This document shows, piece by piece, positions 12,940-26,000 of a stretch of DNA of 64,000 bases (the stretch's first letter is position 1; every line of letters starts with the position of its first letter). The notes under the pieces are model-generated. The model searched no databases, had not been told where the DNA came from, and was given only the letters and a program-made list of their open reading frames with translations. The stretch covers positions 10,157,725 to 10,221,724 of the forward strand of contig OZ022260.1 in assembly GCA_963978905.1 (NCBI GenBank), read 5' to 3'. The position numbers were made by a program, and so were the translations under genes. The stretch comes from Trichostrongylus colubriformis (Eukaryota; Nematoda; Chromadorea; Rhabditida; Trichostrongylidae).

Positions 12940-15900
12940 GCGATCTTCCTGAAAAATACGTCATATTCAATTTGAATGGTTTTTGGGAAGGTTGCTCCGA
13001 TGCATATTCACATATTGTTCTCATCCAGTTAATTTTTTGGAATGAGCCATACATTCGCAGTATGAGAAGTACCTCACAAACGATTGCAAGGCTTCATGTG
13101 TCTCTTTGAAAATTTAATGAGATGGTTAGCATCAGCTTCAGTTTTTGTTATACTGTAAGTGCTGAGTAGGTAAGACATTTGAAATCGAAAATGAACAAAC
13201 AAAAATGCGATAAAAGCGGCTATGAGACAGAGGTCGTACAGTGAGAAGTGGCTACACTGGCATTAGCACCATGCGGTGATCAGGTCCCATACTCACGCCT
13301 ACCTAGGCAACCCAAGCCATTCATGTTAGCGAATGGGCAGCAGAGTCTCAGGAACAAGATTCAACAGGACTCTTGATTAGCTCATCTGATGGCTTCACAA
13401 CTTATTGTATGTATGGGAAGCATTGCATAGAAATGGTCTGGATGGGAACGAAATGCATGGCGTATCATCTAAAATACTTTTCAATGACAAAGTTGTGAAT
13501 TTGAAGTGTTGAGGAGGAAACGTAATTTTTACTGAGCTTTTAGTCAGTTTCTAATTAGTCTTATTAGTTATTGGTCCACAGATTACATACTTACTGAGGC
13601 CAAATTGTTGAGAATTGAGTAGTCAAAGCAGGACTGAGTTTTCGGCAAAAAGTAAACTTGTAAAGCCAGAAAGTGAATAAAACTGAACTTCAGCAAAATG
13701 CAACGTCATATTGCTCAATTTGGCCATTGCCTCAATACTACCGCCGAAATAATCAATTCTGGAAGTTATGATGGGCATGGGCTGGTTGCTAGGCATAAGT
13801 TGACGACCAAAACACTCTGATTTGCAAATTTCCTTTCCCTATTAGGAATATTTGCTGGGGAAAAGTCAGTATATGTCGTCCACAAAATTGCAAAGAGCAG
13901 AGAAAAAGTGCAAAAAAAGGAACGAGGACCTTGAATGAGTTCGCAACGAGTGCTGTGTGAGTATCCAGAGAAATTTGATGCGGGTTGTTTCTTCTTGTGC
14001 CATTGTTTTTACTGCTGCTGCTGCCTCCCTAAGACCCTTTCTTCATGCTCACTCCGTGAAGGCTCGAAAAACTAAACAAATCACAGACAAGTGTAAAAAC
14101 GGTGTTTATGGTGTGTTGCCGACCACAACTCTTACGAGGTGTAATGCTGTAGCGTGAAAACTACTATTCGATTGTATACTACAAGGCGACGATGAGATTA
14201 TTTACTTTGTTCCCATTCAGCCTAAATGGTTCAGAAGTTGTGGCTTATGTCACCACAATGATCGTAATCATGGGATCCGATCTTTGCCTGGTACAAAAGT
14301 GGTTGACAGCCAGGACCCTTTCTATGGCAGCAACGACAGATAAGCGGATGAAAGACATCCACTCCGAGGGATAGGCTCTGCTGTGAACGGGATAAAACGC
14401 TATTATGCACAAAACCTTGAAAAAAAAACGCAGAAACGCAGAAAAAAAAGGTACCCGGCGATGCTCACTTTCGGTATGCGCCATGCACCCCCACAGTACA
14501 GATGCTTTTGAATGGATACAGATATGTAAGAGGGTAACCAATCTTTAACTTATAACACTTTGAAATGAGTTACGGGACCCATGTAATGAACTTACTCTAG
14601 AATCGTATCAGCTGATGCAATGTAAAAGGCTACGACAATGATTAATGCCTTGGTGGGATGCGCCATGCATTCAACTCCATTCACAGTCCTAATGGTATTT
14701 GTATGTGATTCGGCTTAAGTTCTGAGGCCAGATGTGCTACAAGTCAGTGGGAAGGTTCTATGGTTGACAGCATAGGTAAAATTTGATCCTACGGCGGTCC
14801 ATTGTGCTGGTGCATATTTGGTCACCTCGCCACCTACTTCGCTATCATTGAGTGGCAAAGGTTATCTTGATCACGTCATGAATTGCTTTGAGCGGCTTGA
14901 GATCTTTCTGCAAGACCATAGGAAAAGCGTTCTGTGTAGAACGAAAATAGGTATCACGGAGTATCATCAAGTATCACCGAAAATCATCAGTCAATAAATA
15001 GAAAATATCGGAGTGGTTATAAATAGACGTGATACAACGTTTCCACGTTTTTGTATGAAATGGAATGCGGGTTTACGAGTTCTACAAGTTTCATGAGTCA
15101 TGTAAGAAAAGCTATCAAGTCAGGGCATAGTGCATTTCGTGAAAACGATTCAAAGGGCTATAGAGTGGGCATCACTTCCCAGTACTATCACGTATTATTA
15201 CCTCAAACATAGGCGTGGCAGAAGACGGGGGTGGTGGTGCCGTACAGCGAGCCTACGGCGATGGCTGTGTTTACTTCGTTGTTGTTTTCTGCATGGACAT
15301 AAAGGAGTATTCCAAGCAGCATATGCCACAATCGTATAGAAGAAAAACCTGAGTTGGCCAAGTATCAACATTCCCGGACACCTGACATTTATCGGAGGAA
15401 AGAAGAAGTACGATAGATAAAGAAGTCAGTGGGGATCGAGTTTGTCGGAATACGCCATCTTGTAACTCCTTTGATTGTTGTCGAATTATTTGAAAGGGTC
15501 GTCTGCTCTGTACACTTGATTATTTTTGAAGGTTCTAATCAAAGCAGTGGTCACTGCTTTTTTCTACATGGAACATCAGAAATCTTGATGTTCGGGGACC
15601 TTATTCGTGAATCTGTGCAGGTGAGAAAAATGTCTGTTGCTGCCTGGATGGAATTCGTGGGGAGACACAGGAAAATATCGAATGAGTGATTTTTTATTTT
15701 AAGAAATGAGAGTCTAATGACCAAAAGCGTGACGCGACTACCACTCGAATGGGAGAACCAACGAATTATAAGCTAACGCCTCCGCAATCGCTGCTCCGAG
15801 CGAAAGGGTGAAACGCCAATCTCAAATGCATGAAGTACCTAGCGCCAAAAAGGGGAATGGCAGATGTGATCGAAAATTCACGAAAATTAAGTTTTCTTGT

Positions 15901-16730
15901 GAATTATTTACACTCTCTTAAGTTCGACGATGAAAACACGCGAAAAACTGTCCTTTTTAGGGCAGCTTGATTGTGTAGAAGTATGGATACACTAATTTGT
16001 GTATTACATCGATATAGCCCTCCCTCCCCTTCGGTCCTCTCCTTTTATTACCTATTCCTTGGGTTATATCTGATAATCTGCGGATTGGGAATTCCACTTT
16101 GTTTAGTGGACTGTGGATGGGACTGACTACCATAAAATTGACTTGTGAAATGTTAACGCTCATTTTCTTTATGATCCCGCCGCCATGAAGTAACCACCAT
16201 TTAATCTCTAAGGAAGAGGGTATAATTATGGGTGCTCAAAGCCGAAAGATAGTCACTGAAATAACGGATCTAAGCAGTTGATAAATGACGCTCCTTTCAA
16301 GATGAAAGATGACCGAAGAGTGGCTTAAGCTAGCTCGGCTCCTCGCAGAAACCACGCGTTTGAGTGGGCGTGTCATTTGCTACGTGTGACCCCCACACAA
16401 CACAGATACGCGTGGCGCCTTTCAACCGCACACGTTACACGCAGCCGGTACGGCATATGTGCCTCCGGTCTTCTTTTGAAGGAGCTCACGTGGACCAAGC
16501 GAAGCTTAGTCCATGGTGGGCGGGGCGTGCACAAAAATGTTCGGTACTCACGTTGAAGGTTCTTAATGCTGTCCTAAAACAGCTCAGGCAATCGGGGGAA
16601 ATAAGTTGAGCATCTTGAGAAACGAATCATCGTGGACAAAGAATCTCCGACAAATGAGGGAGGCCTTCCCCGATATCGATGGATCATACCCTGAATGGCT
16701 ACGCCTTATCACTTGGAATCGATAATATTG
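12940..16730. other. No supported gene; SINE tail near 14640
   Basis: I find no exon chain here. The segment about 14640-14760 shares the GGATGCGCCATGCATTC block with the SINE tails at 9770 and 26980 and is probably a decayed copy. The remaining open frames have no family signature. Confidence 0.5.
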
Positions 16731-16734
16731 GGTA

Positions 16735-17470
16735 GTCGAAAAAGTTTTTTTCGTATTTTCAAATACCGCTTTTTCCCTCCAAACTGCTTTCCAGCAATCT
16801 CTTCTGTACATACACATGTAGTGCAAGTCCACACGCATCTATAGGTATCTTCTGTACATACACATGTAGTACAAGTCCACACGCATCTATAGGTATTATT
16901 GTCTTCCATCTCCCGAACAACCTTTTCGGCAAAATAAACATATCAAAGTTCAACCTCATTTTCAATACAAAAATTATAAAAAAAATTTTCTTTGAATGGC
17001 GTTAGACAGCGAAAGGAAAAGGTGATAATCCGATGGAGCAAGATCAGGGCTATAAGGTGGATGGGGCAGCAATTTTTATCCAAGCTCGAGAATTTTTTGG
17101 TGAGTCACTTTTTCAATAGTAGGAAGAACTCGCCAAAAGATTCTCGAGCTTGGATAAAATTGCTGCCTTATAGCCCTGATTGTTCCATCGGATTATCACC
17201 TTTTCCTGTCCCTGTCTAACGCCATTCAAAGAAAAAAATTGGAATTGAAAATGAGGTGACTTTTGATATTTTTATTTTGCCGAAAAGGGTTATCCGGGAG
17301 ATGGAAGACAACAATACCTATAGATGCGTGTGGACTTGTACTACATATATATGTACAGAAGAAATTTTGTGGAAAGCAGTTCCGAGGGAAAAAGCGGTAT
17401 GTAAAAATACGAAAAGACTTTTTCGACTACCTGATATATTGTCCAGAGTTTGCGATTCGCGCGACTCGCG
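16735..17470. mobile_element. Foldback derived from a mariner
   Basis: The left arm (16735-16990) and right arm (17225-17445) are reverse complements, and both match 4683-4860 in the decayed mariner. The core (about 17020-17215) is itself palindromic and is built from the mariner 3' coding region: the complement of TCGGATTATCACCTTTTCC occurs at 17022 and the forward form at 17188. A 50-bp unit starting CTTCTGTACATACACATGTA is tandemly duplicated at about 16800-16898. It has no coding capacity. Confidence 0.75.
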
Positions 17471-17608
17471 CAATCCCAGCGTAAGGAAGAAGATACATAT
17501 CGATAAAACGACTCAAGCAATCGCGCGATTCAAGTGGAAAGGGTAAGATACGTACCGTTTAAGTAGGTGACTGTTACGCCTGAATCGCGCAAATCGCAAA
17601 CTCTGAAC
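17447..17608. mobile_element. Short TIR MITE (TGTTCAGAGTT family)
   Basis: It runs from TCCAGAGTTTGCGATTCGCG to CGCAAATCGCAAACTCTGAA, giving imperfect terminal inverted repeats, and interrupts the right end of the mariner-derived foldback. A better-preserved copy is at 58748-58925 and a partial one at 25323-25475. Confidence 0.65.
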
Positions 17609-17643
17609 AATGCTTAGATGGCTCAACATTGCCTAAGATGGTA

Positions 17644-18680
17644 TTGGGTCATTCCATAAGTAGTGTGGTTTTTTTTTCAAACAAAAATGTTTCCTACAAA
17701 GTTACAAGTTTTGGCTGCATCCTATGTATCATTCGGAAGAGATTTTTCTGCTCTACAAAATGCTCTATTTATTTTTTGAATATTCTAGCACATGGCTGAC
17801 TTTTAGGCCGGCGGAGGGAGGGGTCCAGTTGACAAAAATTGACCAAACCGGCAATTAATTAAATACTGTATTCCGGTTTGGGAAAGCCAACCAATCATGT
17901 GTCCCGTTCCCAGCCTCGATCTCTTCTACAAATTCCAATACTTGGTTGATCGAGTACTCACATCGTTCCTTTTATAAAGTCTATTCTCCGAAAGCATTCA
18001 CGTTTATTCAGAAAGAGATTTTTCCTTTCAAATTCATTGTTCAGCATTGCTTTATGGACCATTCGGAAGGATTTTTCTGCTCTATCGAGAGATGGTCTGA
18101 TTTTATTCTGGCTGCGATTCAGTCAGAATTCCAAAACCATGTCATAGGGGCGCAAGTGAAATTATTTCACAATTTATTTTTTTCAACAGATATTCAAGGA
18201 ATCCGGTCAATAATGTTTCCTCGTCCCTACTTATTACCTCTCCTTGACGTTTCACCACTCTTCACACTGGTTGGTTGAGAAAATTTTCTTGCCTCGATTT
18301 GGAGAAATTGTCAAAAATCACCGAGTTGTGGCGGAAAAGTCAAAGTTTGGAAAAAAGCGCAGCGACTTCTCAAGCAACCAACCGGTGAAACTTATAGAAG
18401 AGGTCGGGGCTAAATACGAGACACATGACTGATCGATTTTTCCGAAGTGAAAAGTAGTGTTTTGATTAGTTGCCGGTTTGATCAATTCTTGTCAACTGAA
18501 CCAACCACTTCGCGAGCCTGAAGATCGCCTTGTTTATGACAGACAAAAAAAACTGAACATGCCGTTTTGTAGTGCAGGAAGATCTCTTCCGAAAGGCATA
18601 TAAAATGCCACACGAACTTGTAGCTTTATAGGAGAAAATTTTGTTTGAAAAAAAGCGACATCACTTATGGAATGACCCAA
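17644..18680. mobile_element. 1.04 kb TIR element with TA target duplication
   Basis: The left end TTGGGTCATTCCATAAG and the right end CTTATGGAATGACCCAA are exact inverted repeats. TA flanks both sides (17642-17643 and 18681-18682), as expected for the Tc1/mariner superfamily. The inverted homology continues about 110 bp inward. The inside has no recognisable transposase, so it is probably non-autonomous. It carries the CGGAAGAGATTTTTCTGCTCTAC hairpin motif, which resembles the hairpins in the 2.0-3.4 kb palindrome. Confidence 0.8.
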
Positions 18681-19189
18681 TATAACCTTTTGGGCGAAAG
18701 CGTTGCACAATGGCGATCAAGGCATTTTGAGGAATTTTCAGATTCTTCGTTCGAACACTTCACGTATGTCACCCGTAATCCGCGCGATGTCCTCAATGTT
18801 GTACACTGCACTTTCGTCGAAAAGTATCTTATAGCATGTGTATTCCGAAGTGTAGCACGTTAACGACATTCTCGTAAGTTTTTTTTTTCTTGCAGGTGAA
18901 ATTATATCGCGAGAGAAAGCAACGGCAAGTGTCGTGAGACCGTTTAGCATGCATAACTTATGACACATGTAAAAAGCGGCTGACGACCATCGACGAGAAA
19001 TGTGCACACCTTCTACGTGAGCAGGTAATCGAGCACATTTCATGAATTATTCGCACGAGATATCCAGAATGAACTAGTGGCCCAACCTAACCTCTGAGTT
19101 CTTGAAAATGACGAGTATTCCTTGTCTCAAAGGTGAAATCGTGTATAAACCAGAGGTCAACAACCATGGGTTGGTTTCATTGAGCTCAA

Positions 19190-19438
19190 GGGGTGTGTGC
19201 CCTTATGTCAGGATTTTGCAGTGCGTCATGTCGCAAACGAAGCAATGCGGACGAGCTAAAGGCGCCATCTTGTAGGGTCCCGAAGCGATTACAAGCCAGC
19301 TACGTACGTACGTATCGCGCCCCTAGCATTAACGTGGAATCGTTTTGAGACCCAACTTCCACGACTCGCATATCTCGCACACACTGCGTCGCACACCGCT
19401 AGTCGTCGTGCGAAATCCTGACATAAGGGTACACACCC
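19190..19438. mobile_element. hAT-like MITE, copy 1
   Basis: The element has ends GGGTGTGTGCCCTTATGTC and GACATAAGGGTACACACCC (reverse-complement-like). It is flanked by an exact 8-bp duplication, GAGCTCAA, at 19182-19189 and 19439-19446. An 8-bp target duplication points to the hAT superfamily. It is 249 bp long and non-coding. A second copy is at 28713-28949. Confidence 0.85.
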
Positions 19439-20052
19439 GAGCTCAACTTTACTGGGAGGGGTGAAGGAAATGGAGAACTGGGGAATACATGCTCTCTAAA
19501 AACAAACGTTCCACTCCAAAGAGGTGGCGGCAGAGAGCGATGAGCGTCTATACTTGCAGGGGATATCTAAAAGGAATATCTAAATGCAATAACCTTCCCT
19601 ACCTGAATACTGTTGACTGCCTCAAGTAGCTTTGATTCGAAAAAACCCAAAAAAAATGGGTGTCGTACGACTCCTCGGAACTGCCATGCACGAGCGTATT
19701 TTCCAGAATCCTTCCCCAGAAACTGAAGCAGTCGCAGGCTGGAGCCCTAGCTTGCCCATCATATTCATTTGATCTAGCGCGAATTGAGCCCCACTTTCCC
19801 AAACACCTGGACAGCTCCTTCAATAGCAATCTGTTTAGAAAGAATGGTGACTTGGAGCCGACTTTTTTTGATTTCGCGCAATAAAAATCGTCAGCTCTCT
19901 ATCGAAATAGATAAGCAAATGTGCATAACGTTGCCACAAGTGTAGCAAATCGAATGGTGTTCATTTTGTGAGAAAAGATGCAGCCAGCCGAGTTGTGATC
20001 TTCCGAAGTTGAGATTGCAAAAACTAGCCGGAACTTTCCTTGCAGCCTACTA

Positions 20053-20941
20053 TTAGGTTGTTCCAAAAGTCTTATAGTATTTTTTTCGATCATCACTTTT
20101 TATTTTTTTTTCGTTCAACAAATAACAATTAGGCAACAACGTATTGACCTTTGTTATCGGCAACCCTCTGCCACTTTATAGGAAAATCGTTGATTCCCTT
20201 CTCCCAAAACTCTGGGTTCTGAGAGTCAAAGAAGTCAGCGATCGCCTTCGCAAGCAAGTCATAATCAACGAATTTTCTCTTGGCCGGGAAGGATTCGAGA
20301 GGATGGGTAAGGTGATAGCCAGAAGGGGCAATGTCAGAGTACGGTGGGTGGGGCAGCACATCCAGCCGAGCTCCTATAACTTGGCTTGGGAATTTTTCGC
20401 GAAATTGGAGCGAAACGGAAGCGGGCGTCGTCATGAAGAAGGGTGACCGCGGACCTTTTTCGGCACTTTTCTCGAACAGCGACGGCGAGCTGCTGGAGCT
20501 GGTGGGTGCATACGGCAGCGGTGACTGTCTCGCCCTGTACCAGCACCTCGCGGAAAAGCATTCTTTCCGCGTCCCAGAACCAGCACAGTCCCAAGCGTGG
20601 TTTGTCTTTCATGTCAATCTCGCCGTTGCTGAAGCTGATGAACCGGCGGCGCACAGTCTCATAGTTCACACATCCCTTGCCCAATGCAGCGCTGATGGAG
20701 TGGCAAGCTTTCGTCGTTTTGGTGCCACAAGACCGCTCATAATAGATGACACCGAGTTGGGTGGGTATCGACAAAGGGCATTGTAGCTCTCTCCACGGGA
20801 TCTGGTGGGTCAATATATATTTTCCTAGAAAGCTTAGGGAACGTTCTACCATATTCCTGAACCGCCTGGACCTGCCTCGAAGTGAACAAGAGTTACTGAT
20901 TTTTTTTGGAAAAATACTACAAGACTTTTGGAACAACCTAA
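20053..20941 (-). mobile_element. Mariner transposon, family A copy 1
   Basis: The terminal inverted repeats are TTAGGTTGTTCCAAAAGTCT at the left and its complement at the right, flanked by TA. On the minus strand, 20334-20936 encodes mariner-like segments: GKGCVNYETVRRRFISF (helix-turn-helix), [11 protein letters not shown], and LLHDDAR where active elements have the second catalytic Asp. The third segment, LPHPPYSDIAPSGYHL, lies in another frame (20129-20434). The element is 889 bp, shorter than a full mariner (about 1.3 kb), and frameshifted, so it is inactive. It lies about 240 bp beyond the ferlin stop codon. Confidence 0.9.
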
Positions 20942-21183
20942 TAGTATCTATGAAGCCTGACTAACATTAAACTTTTTATTAACTCACAATTACAATAAAT
21001 AACAAAAATTAATTACAAAAACAAACAACAAAAACCAAATTGCCTCACAAGTATCCCTCCTCCACAAAAAACAACTGCTCCTAAATAAACCTAATAGCGT
21101 TGTATATTGTGAGACAATTGATTTGATTGAAAATTGTTTTAAGGTCTGTTCGACACAAATTTTGGCTCAGATCACAGCACTTT

Positions 21184-23036
21184 TTAATGTTTAGCTAGTA
21201 CGGACACAACCACTGGCCAATTCGTGACCAATCCATAACAGGTGAGGATGAACAATAGAATTATGATGGTCCAGCACAATAATTGAATACCAAACTTATG
21301 CCACACAAAGCAAATACAGGGACGAATTCTGCAATTTTTACTTGGATTTTGGAAAACTTTGGAGATAGTGGAACTCCATACCTTGATGTAAGCCAAAACA
21401 TATTCCATTTTGAGCGCATTGGTTTTGGTAGAAATGGATTCTGTAATGTAAAAAAATTCGTGCAACAATCAGACCGGTACAGCTACCTCATTGAATCAGA
21501 GCTGTGAAAGCTTCACGGCTTCGAAGATTGTCATTCGTGAGATTGAGGGAACCAGGGCCCACTCCACAAACCCCGCCCACACACAGGCCACGCTCCGGAC
21601 ATAGGAACAGAACGGTAATTAACTTCTCATTAGACTCCGAGGAACCAGTCCAGCGCGTGCATGATCTCATAGTTCGAACAGCCTGCTGTGTTGGAGAATT
21701 TTCAAATGAGAATCCACATCGGTGGATATGGTGCAATGGGTGTGTGCAGTTATGACGGAAAATCGCGTGGCCGCTCGCGGCTAGCGGCTCGGCGGGTGCG
21801 AGTACCAGTGGCAGGGCATGGCAGCCTTCAAGCGAGGCAGTGTGGCATGGGTGGAGGAGGCAGGTTGACTTGGGTGCAGGAGGCAGTGTGGCATGGGTGG
21901 AAGTGCAGAGGTGACGCAGCCACGCTCCCAAGGGCAATCGATTCCGCAAGCCGTGCTGACGGCGCCGCGAGTGCGACGCCGCGAGTGGATTTTCTGTCAT
22001 AAGTGCACACACCCTGGTGTAACTTTTAACCCACTAAAGGATTTCCAGAAAAAACTTGAAGTTGCTCTGTGAGTCTGGGGTATCATTCCGACATTTCGAG
22101 TTGCTACGAATGTCTTGATAAGGAACCTTCAGACTGAATTCAGTACTTACATGATTGGGTTCCTTGCGTTTCTTCCCGACGGGTTCCGCAGCCGCTTCGG
22201 CGGCCGTCACCAATGACATCTCCATTTCAAGTAGTCCCATAATGTACAGCTGGTCATGTTTATAGTCGTCATCCTTCTTTCTCTGTCCGATGTCATCCTG
22301 GAAAGGAATAAGTCCTATTAAGCTTTCCTGATTATCTTCAGGTACATCAGGTCCTCAACGTGAAAGGCCGTGGCTGCGTCAGTTCTAATAATCGACGTCT
22401 CGCTGCTCTTGCGAGTCGTTGATTTTTAGTGGTTGTAAAATGCTTTGAAGTCGCACAGAAAGTTACTGTATCGGACCAGTTTGGGAATTCTGGCAAACTT
22501 GGGCTGGGTTTAGATCCTAAAGACACCGGAAGGGGTGAATTGGGCAAACTGGGGGATTATGAAAGTAGAGGTGCTAAGCAATATAAGAATAGAGTAAGAA
22601 TGACATAAAGCTGCGGAAAAACTGAAGGCTATGAACCCAAAAATCGCCCTTCTCTCTCACATCCCTCTGCGTCACTAGGCGCGGTAGACTGACAGGCCAG
22701 ATACTGTATCAGCCGGCCGCGATCGTTTTCCTGCCCCTCGCCAGCGACTCGGCCGGCCGCAGGACCGCATGACGACATGCCGTGCTGCGAGGCGTCATAA
22801 GACCCCACGCCGCTTCAATGCGGTTTCATCACATCCAGGTCTCAACGTTCCGTCACCCCTACTGGTGCCTTTGAGTGCATGTCTTGGCGACACAGCGCCT
22901 GTATCCACTGGACCAAACACACCTTTGCGATCATATGATGTCGTTTGTTGGTGAGCACAGGCCACCATCCACGTAGCGTGTCTGAGTCGAAAAGATTTAC
23001 TGTAGCCAGTTCTTTATCAGGTGGCACACGATACTT
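21184..23036 (-). CDS. Ferlin exons 45-47: post-C2G, linker and transmembrane tail
   Basis: Exon 45 (22923-23036) carries the conserved ferlin segment around [12 protein letters not shown]. Exon 46 (22151-22297) carries [15 protein letters not shown] and [11 protein letters not shown], matching the family segment before the tail. Exon 47 (21184-21381) encodes [10 protein letters not shown], an FVWHKFG juxtamembrane stretch, then a hydrophobic helix ([19 protein letters not shown]) and a short lumenal tail ending AKH-stop. All joins are phase 0. This tail is the single membrane anchor expected for a ferlin. Confidence 0.93.
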
Positions 23037-26000
23037 CTGAAAATGTGTAATGAACGGTGGAACAAGACCTTAACAAAGGTATATAGAAGCTCGTGAATTG
23101 TTCATAATAATTACTGTAACTTTACCATTGGTATAGGATACGGTATTTTAGCTTTTCTACGTATTTTACATCCACATCGCGTATCTTTACAGAACATACA
23201 TAATCTGAAATGAAATCCAGTTCCCAAGATGATCACGCACCAGATTTAGGTTCGAGGGGGTCGTATTTCGGATTTGGGAATGGGGGATGGTACTTTGATG
23301 TCTCAATCGAATAATATTAGGTTGTCCCAAAAGTCGTGTCATATTCTTTTCGATCATCACTTTTTATTTTTTTTTCGTCTTACAAATAATAATTAGGCAA
23401 CAAAGTATTGACCATTGTTATCGGCAACCCTCTGCCACTTTATAGGAAAATCGTTGATTCCCTTCTCTCAGAACTCTGGGTTCTGAGAGTCGAAGAAGTC
23501 AGCGATCGCCTTCGCAAGCAATCATAATCAAGGAATTTTCTCTTGGCCAGGAAGGTTCGAGAGGATGGGTAAGGTTGGTCAGAAAGGGCAATGTCTGGAG
23601 TGTATGGCGGGTGGGGCAGGATATCCCAGCCGAGCTCCTGTAGCCTGGGCACTTTTCGCGAAATCGGAGGAAATTGGAGCGGGCGTCGTCATGTAGGAGG
23701 GTGACCGCGGACCTTTTTCGGCGCTTTTCTCGAACAGCGACGGCGAGCTGCTGGAGCTGGTGGGTGCATACGGTAGCGGTGACTGTCTCGCCTTGTACCA
23801 GCACCTCGCGGAAAAGCATTCCTTCCGCGTCCCAGAACCAGCACAGTCCCAAGCGTGGTTTGTCTTTCATGTCAATCTCGCCGTTGCTGAAGCTGATGAA
23901 CTAGCGACGCACGGTCACGTCGCTCACCCATCCCTTGCCCAATGCAGCGCTGATGGAGTGGCAAGCTTCCGTCGTTTTGGTGCCGCAAGACCGCTCATAA
24001 TAGATGACACCGCGAGTTGGGTGGGTATCGACAACGGGGATTGTAGCTCTCTCCAAGGGATCTGGTGGGACAATATATATTTTCCTAGAAAGCATAGGGA
24101 ACGTTCTAGCATATTCCTGAACCGCCTGGACCTGCCTTGAAGTGAACAAGAGTTACTGATTTTTTTTTTTGGGAAGATATGACAAGACTTTTGGGACAAC
24201 CTAATATGATACTAGGGGTTTTCCGGCCGGTGATATGATTTCTCGAAAATGAAAGGTTGTTATGATCAGTAGATACATGTACCCAAACTAGGTGATGGTA
24301 GAAGATGAATATCGATATTACCGACCTTTTTTGGGTGGACGGGTAGGCACAAATGCTCCAGATGCGTCGACCGGGCGGGGTCGTATTTACTTTTCAAAGT
24401 TTTTTCCCGCCAGGCTCGACCCTGTTACCGAACTCACCTCACACAGCAGCATCGTCGACTGCACAGATTGCATCGATCTCTGACAATACGCTTCCGGATA
24501 ATACCAATGTCTTCAGGATCGGCTAGTCCCTCTTAAATGACAAGTCTTGCATCTAATCGTGAATTACGGACCTATTCACGTTCGCCAGAAGGTGGACGCT
24601 ACTGTGATCGTCATTTGTGTAAGAGCGTTAGGAAGTGTTCTAACAACACCCCCTCAGAATTTGGGGGTGTGGCCAAAATGTCACCCAATGCCCTTCCACC
24701 AGTAGCGATCAGGTAGAACAGAATGAACCCTAAAGCCTTATTAGCAAAGTTTATGTTACCTTTGAAATGCGTCAGATCCATTGCCATTTGGCCAAGCATG
24801 ACATCTTTTCGAAATTTGTTCTTATCCCATAATTGAATAATCAGCAGCGGTTCTACTAATGATTCACTAGCTTTTCTGAATGAATTTGCTTAATTCAATG
24901 CCACAGAACACTCATATCGATTAGGAGCACATATATACGCGCGCGCATTTGGCAGGTAATCGATATGCTTCTTAAAGCATGCGGTCACATCGCGGCATTC
25001 ACAGGCCTTCGGGAGAAAACCCAATATACAATGAAATGATAGACTCATTGGTTTCCCCAAACGATGGTTGGTCCATTGAGCGTCCTTGATCTAATGAACG
25101 TATCGATTAGTTGCACCTCTACGCGCGTCAATTATCGCAGGTAATCGATGTGTTTGTGAGGCGTGCAGTCGCGTTTCACAGGCTTTCGGGAGAAAATTCG
25201 ATGTAATGGGGTGTTACGTGATGGAATCAACGTCTGGACGAGTGATTCTGAAGCTTCGTGATTTCCGCCGAGGTTTTTTGAATATTTGTCAATTTACGCC
25301 ACTTAGCTTGGAAGCTGAGGCAATGTTCAGAGTTCGCGATACAGGCGATCGCGCGCCTCACGCTACTCACGCGATTCAGGCGTATCACTGACCAAATCGA
25401 TACGCATCTTATCATTTCCAACTGAATTACACAAATTGGGCGATAGCCTGAATCGCGAATTCAAAACGACGCCTAACGGATTGACGTCTGATCCATCGGT
25501 TTGCCAAATCCCAAACTGAGAAAGCAGCTTGATACCCATTGCGCTATCTGATCTAAATAGGTTTTCTAGTCCCTCAAGTTCTTCCATACCTGAACAACCT
25601 TTTCTTATGAGAGCTGACCAGTTTTCGTTCCCATGGATTGAATGAGATGTCAATAACGAATCGCCAATTGAATTCACCACAACCGTCGGTGGTGCTAAAA
25701 AAAGCAGAGGCTTCAGACAATGAAGCTCCATATTTTTCGATGGTGAGCATACCGGAAGTGCACATCTGATTTTTGTATCTTCTGAGATCCATTTTCGAAG
25801 ATTTTCACGTACAAGTCTGCTGTCTGAAAAGAAATCTCCTATCCTAAGAGCATTGGTGAGGGTAATTCGGGCCGAATATTATTGAAAATAGAAGTCGAGG
25901 TACATACTAGAACGAAAGTGAAAAGAAACGGAATGAAAGCATTAAAGACCCATGTAACAAGACCCTTCTTCCATCACTGATTCCAAAAGGGGCGGGCCTT

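Noticed and set aside
18645..19043. Possible plus-strand gene with GTAAGT...TTGCAG and a protein-like minus-strand frame ending FERRI
   Set aside because: The apparent intron is only 22 nt, below what spliceosomes normally use, and no family is recognisable in either frame.
21488..22012. Long GC-rich frames on both strands next to the ferlin 3' end
   Set aside because: They lie in a ferlin intron, contain a 50-bp tandem duplication (GAGGCAGTGTGGCATGGGTG) and show no conserved domain.
25435..25560. Open minus-strand segment resembling the C2G strand ([16 protein letters not shown])
   Set aside because: A better exon at 24760-24875 carries [10 protein letters not shown] and joins in phase. 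This segment is also part of a MITE-rich intron.
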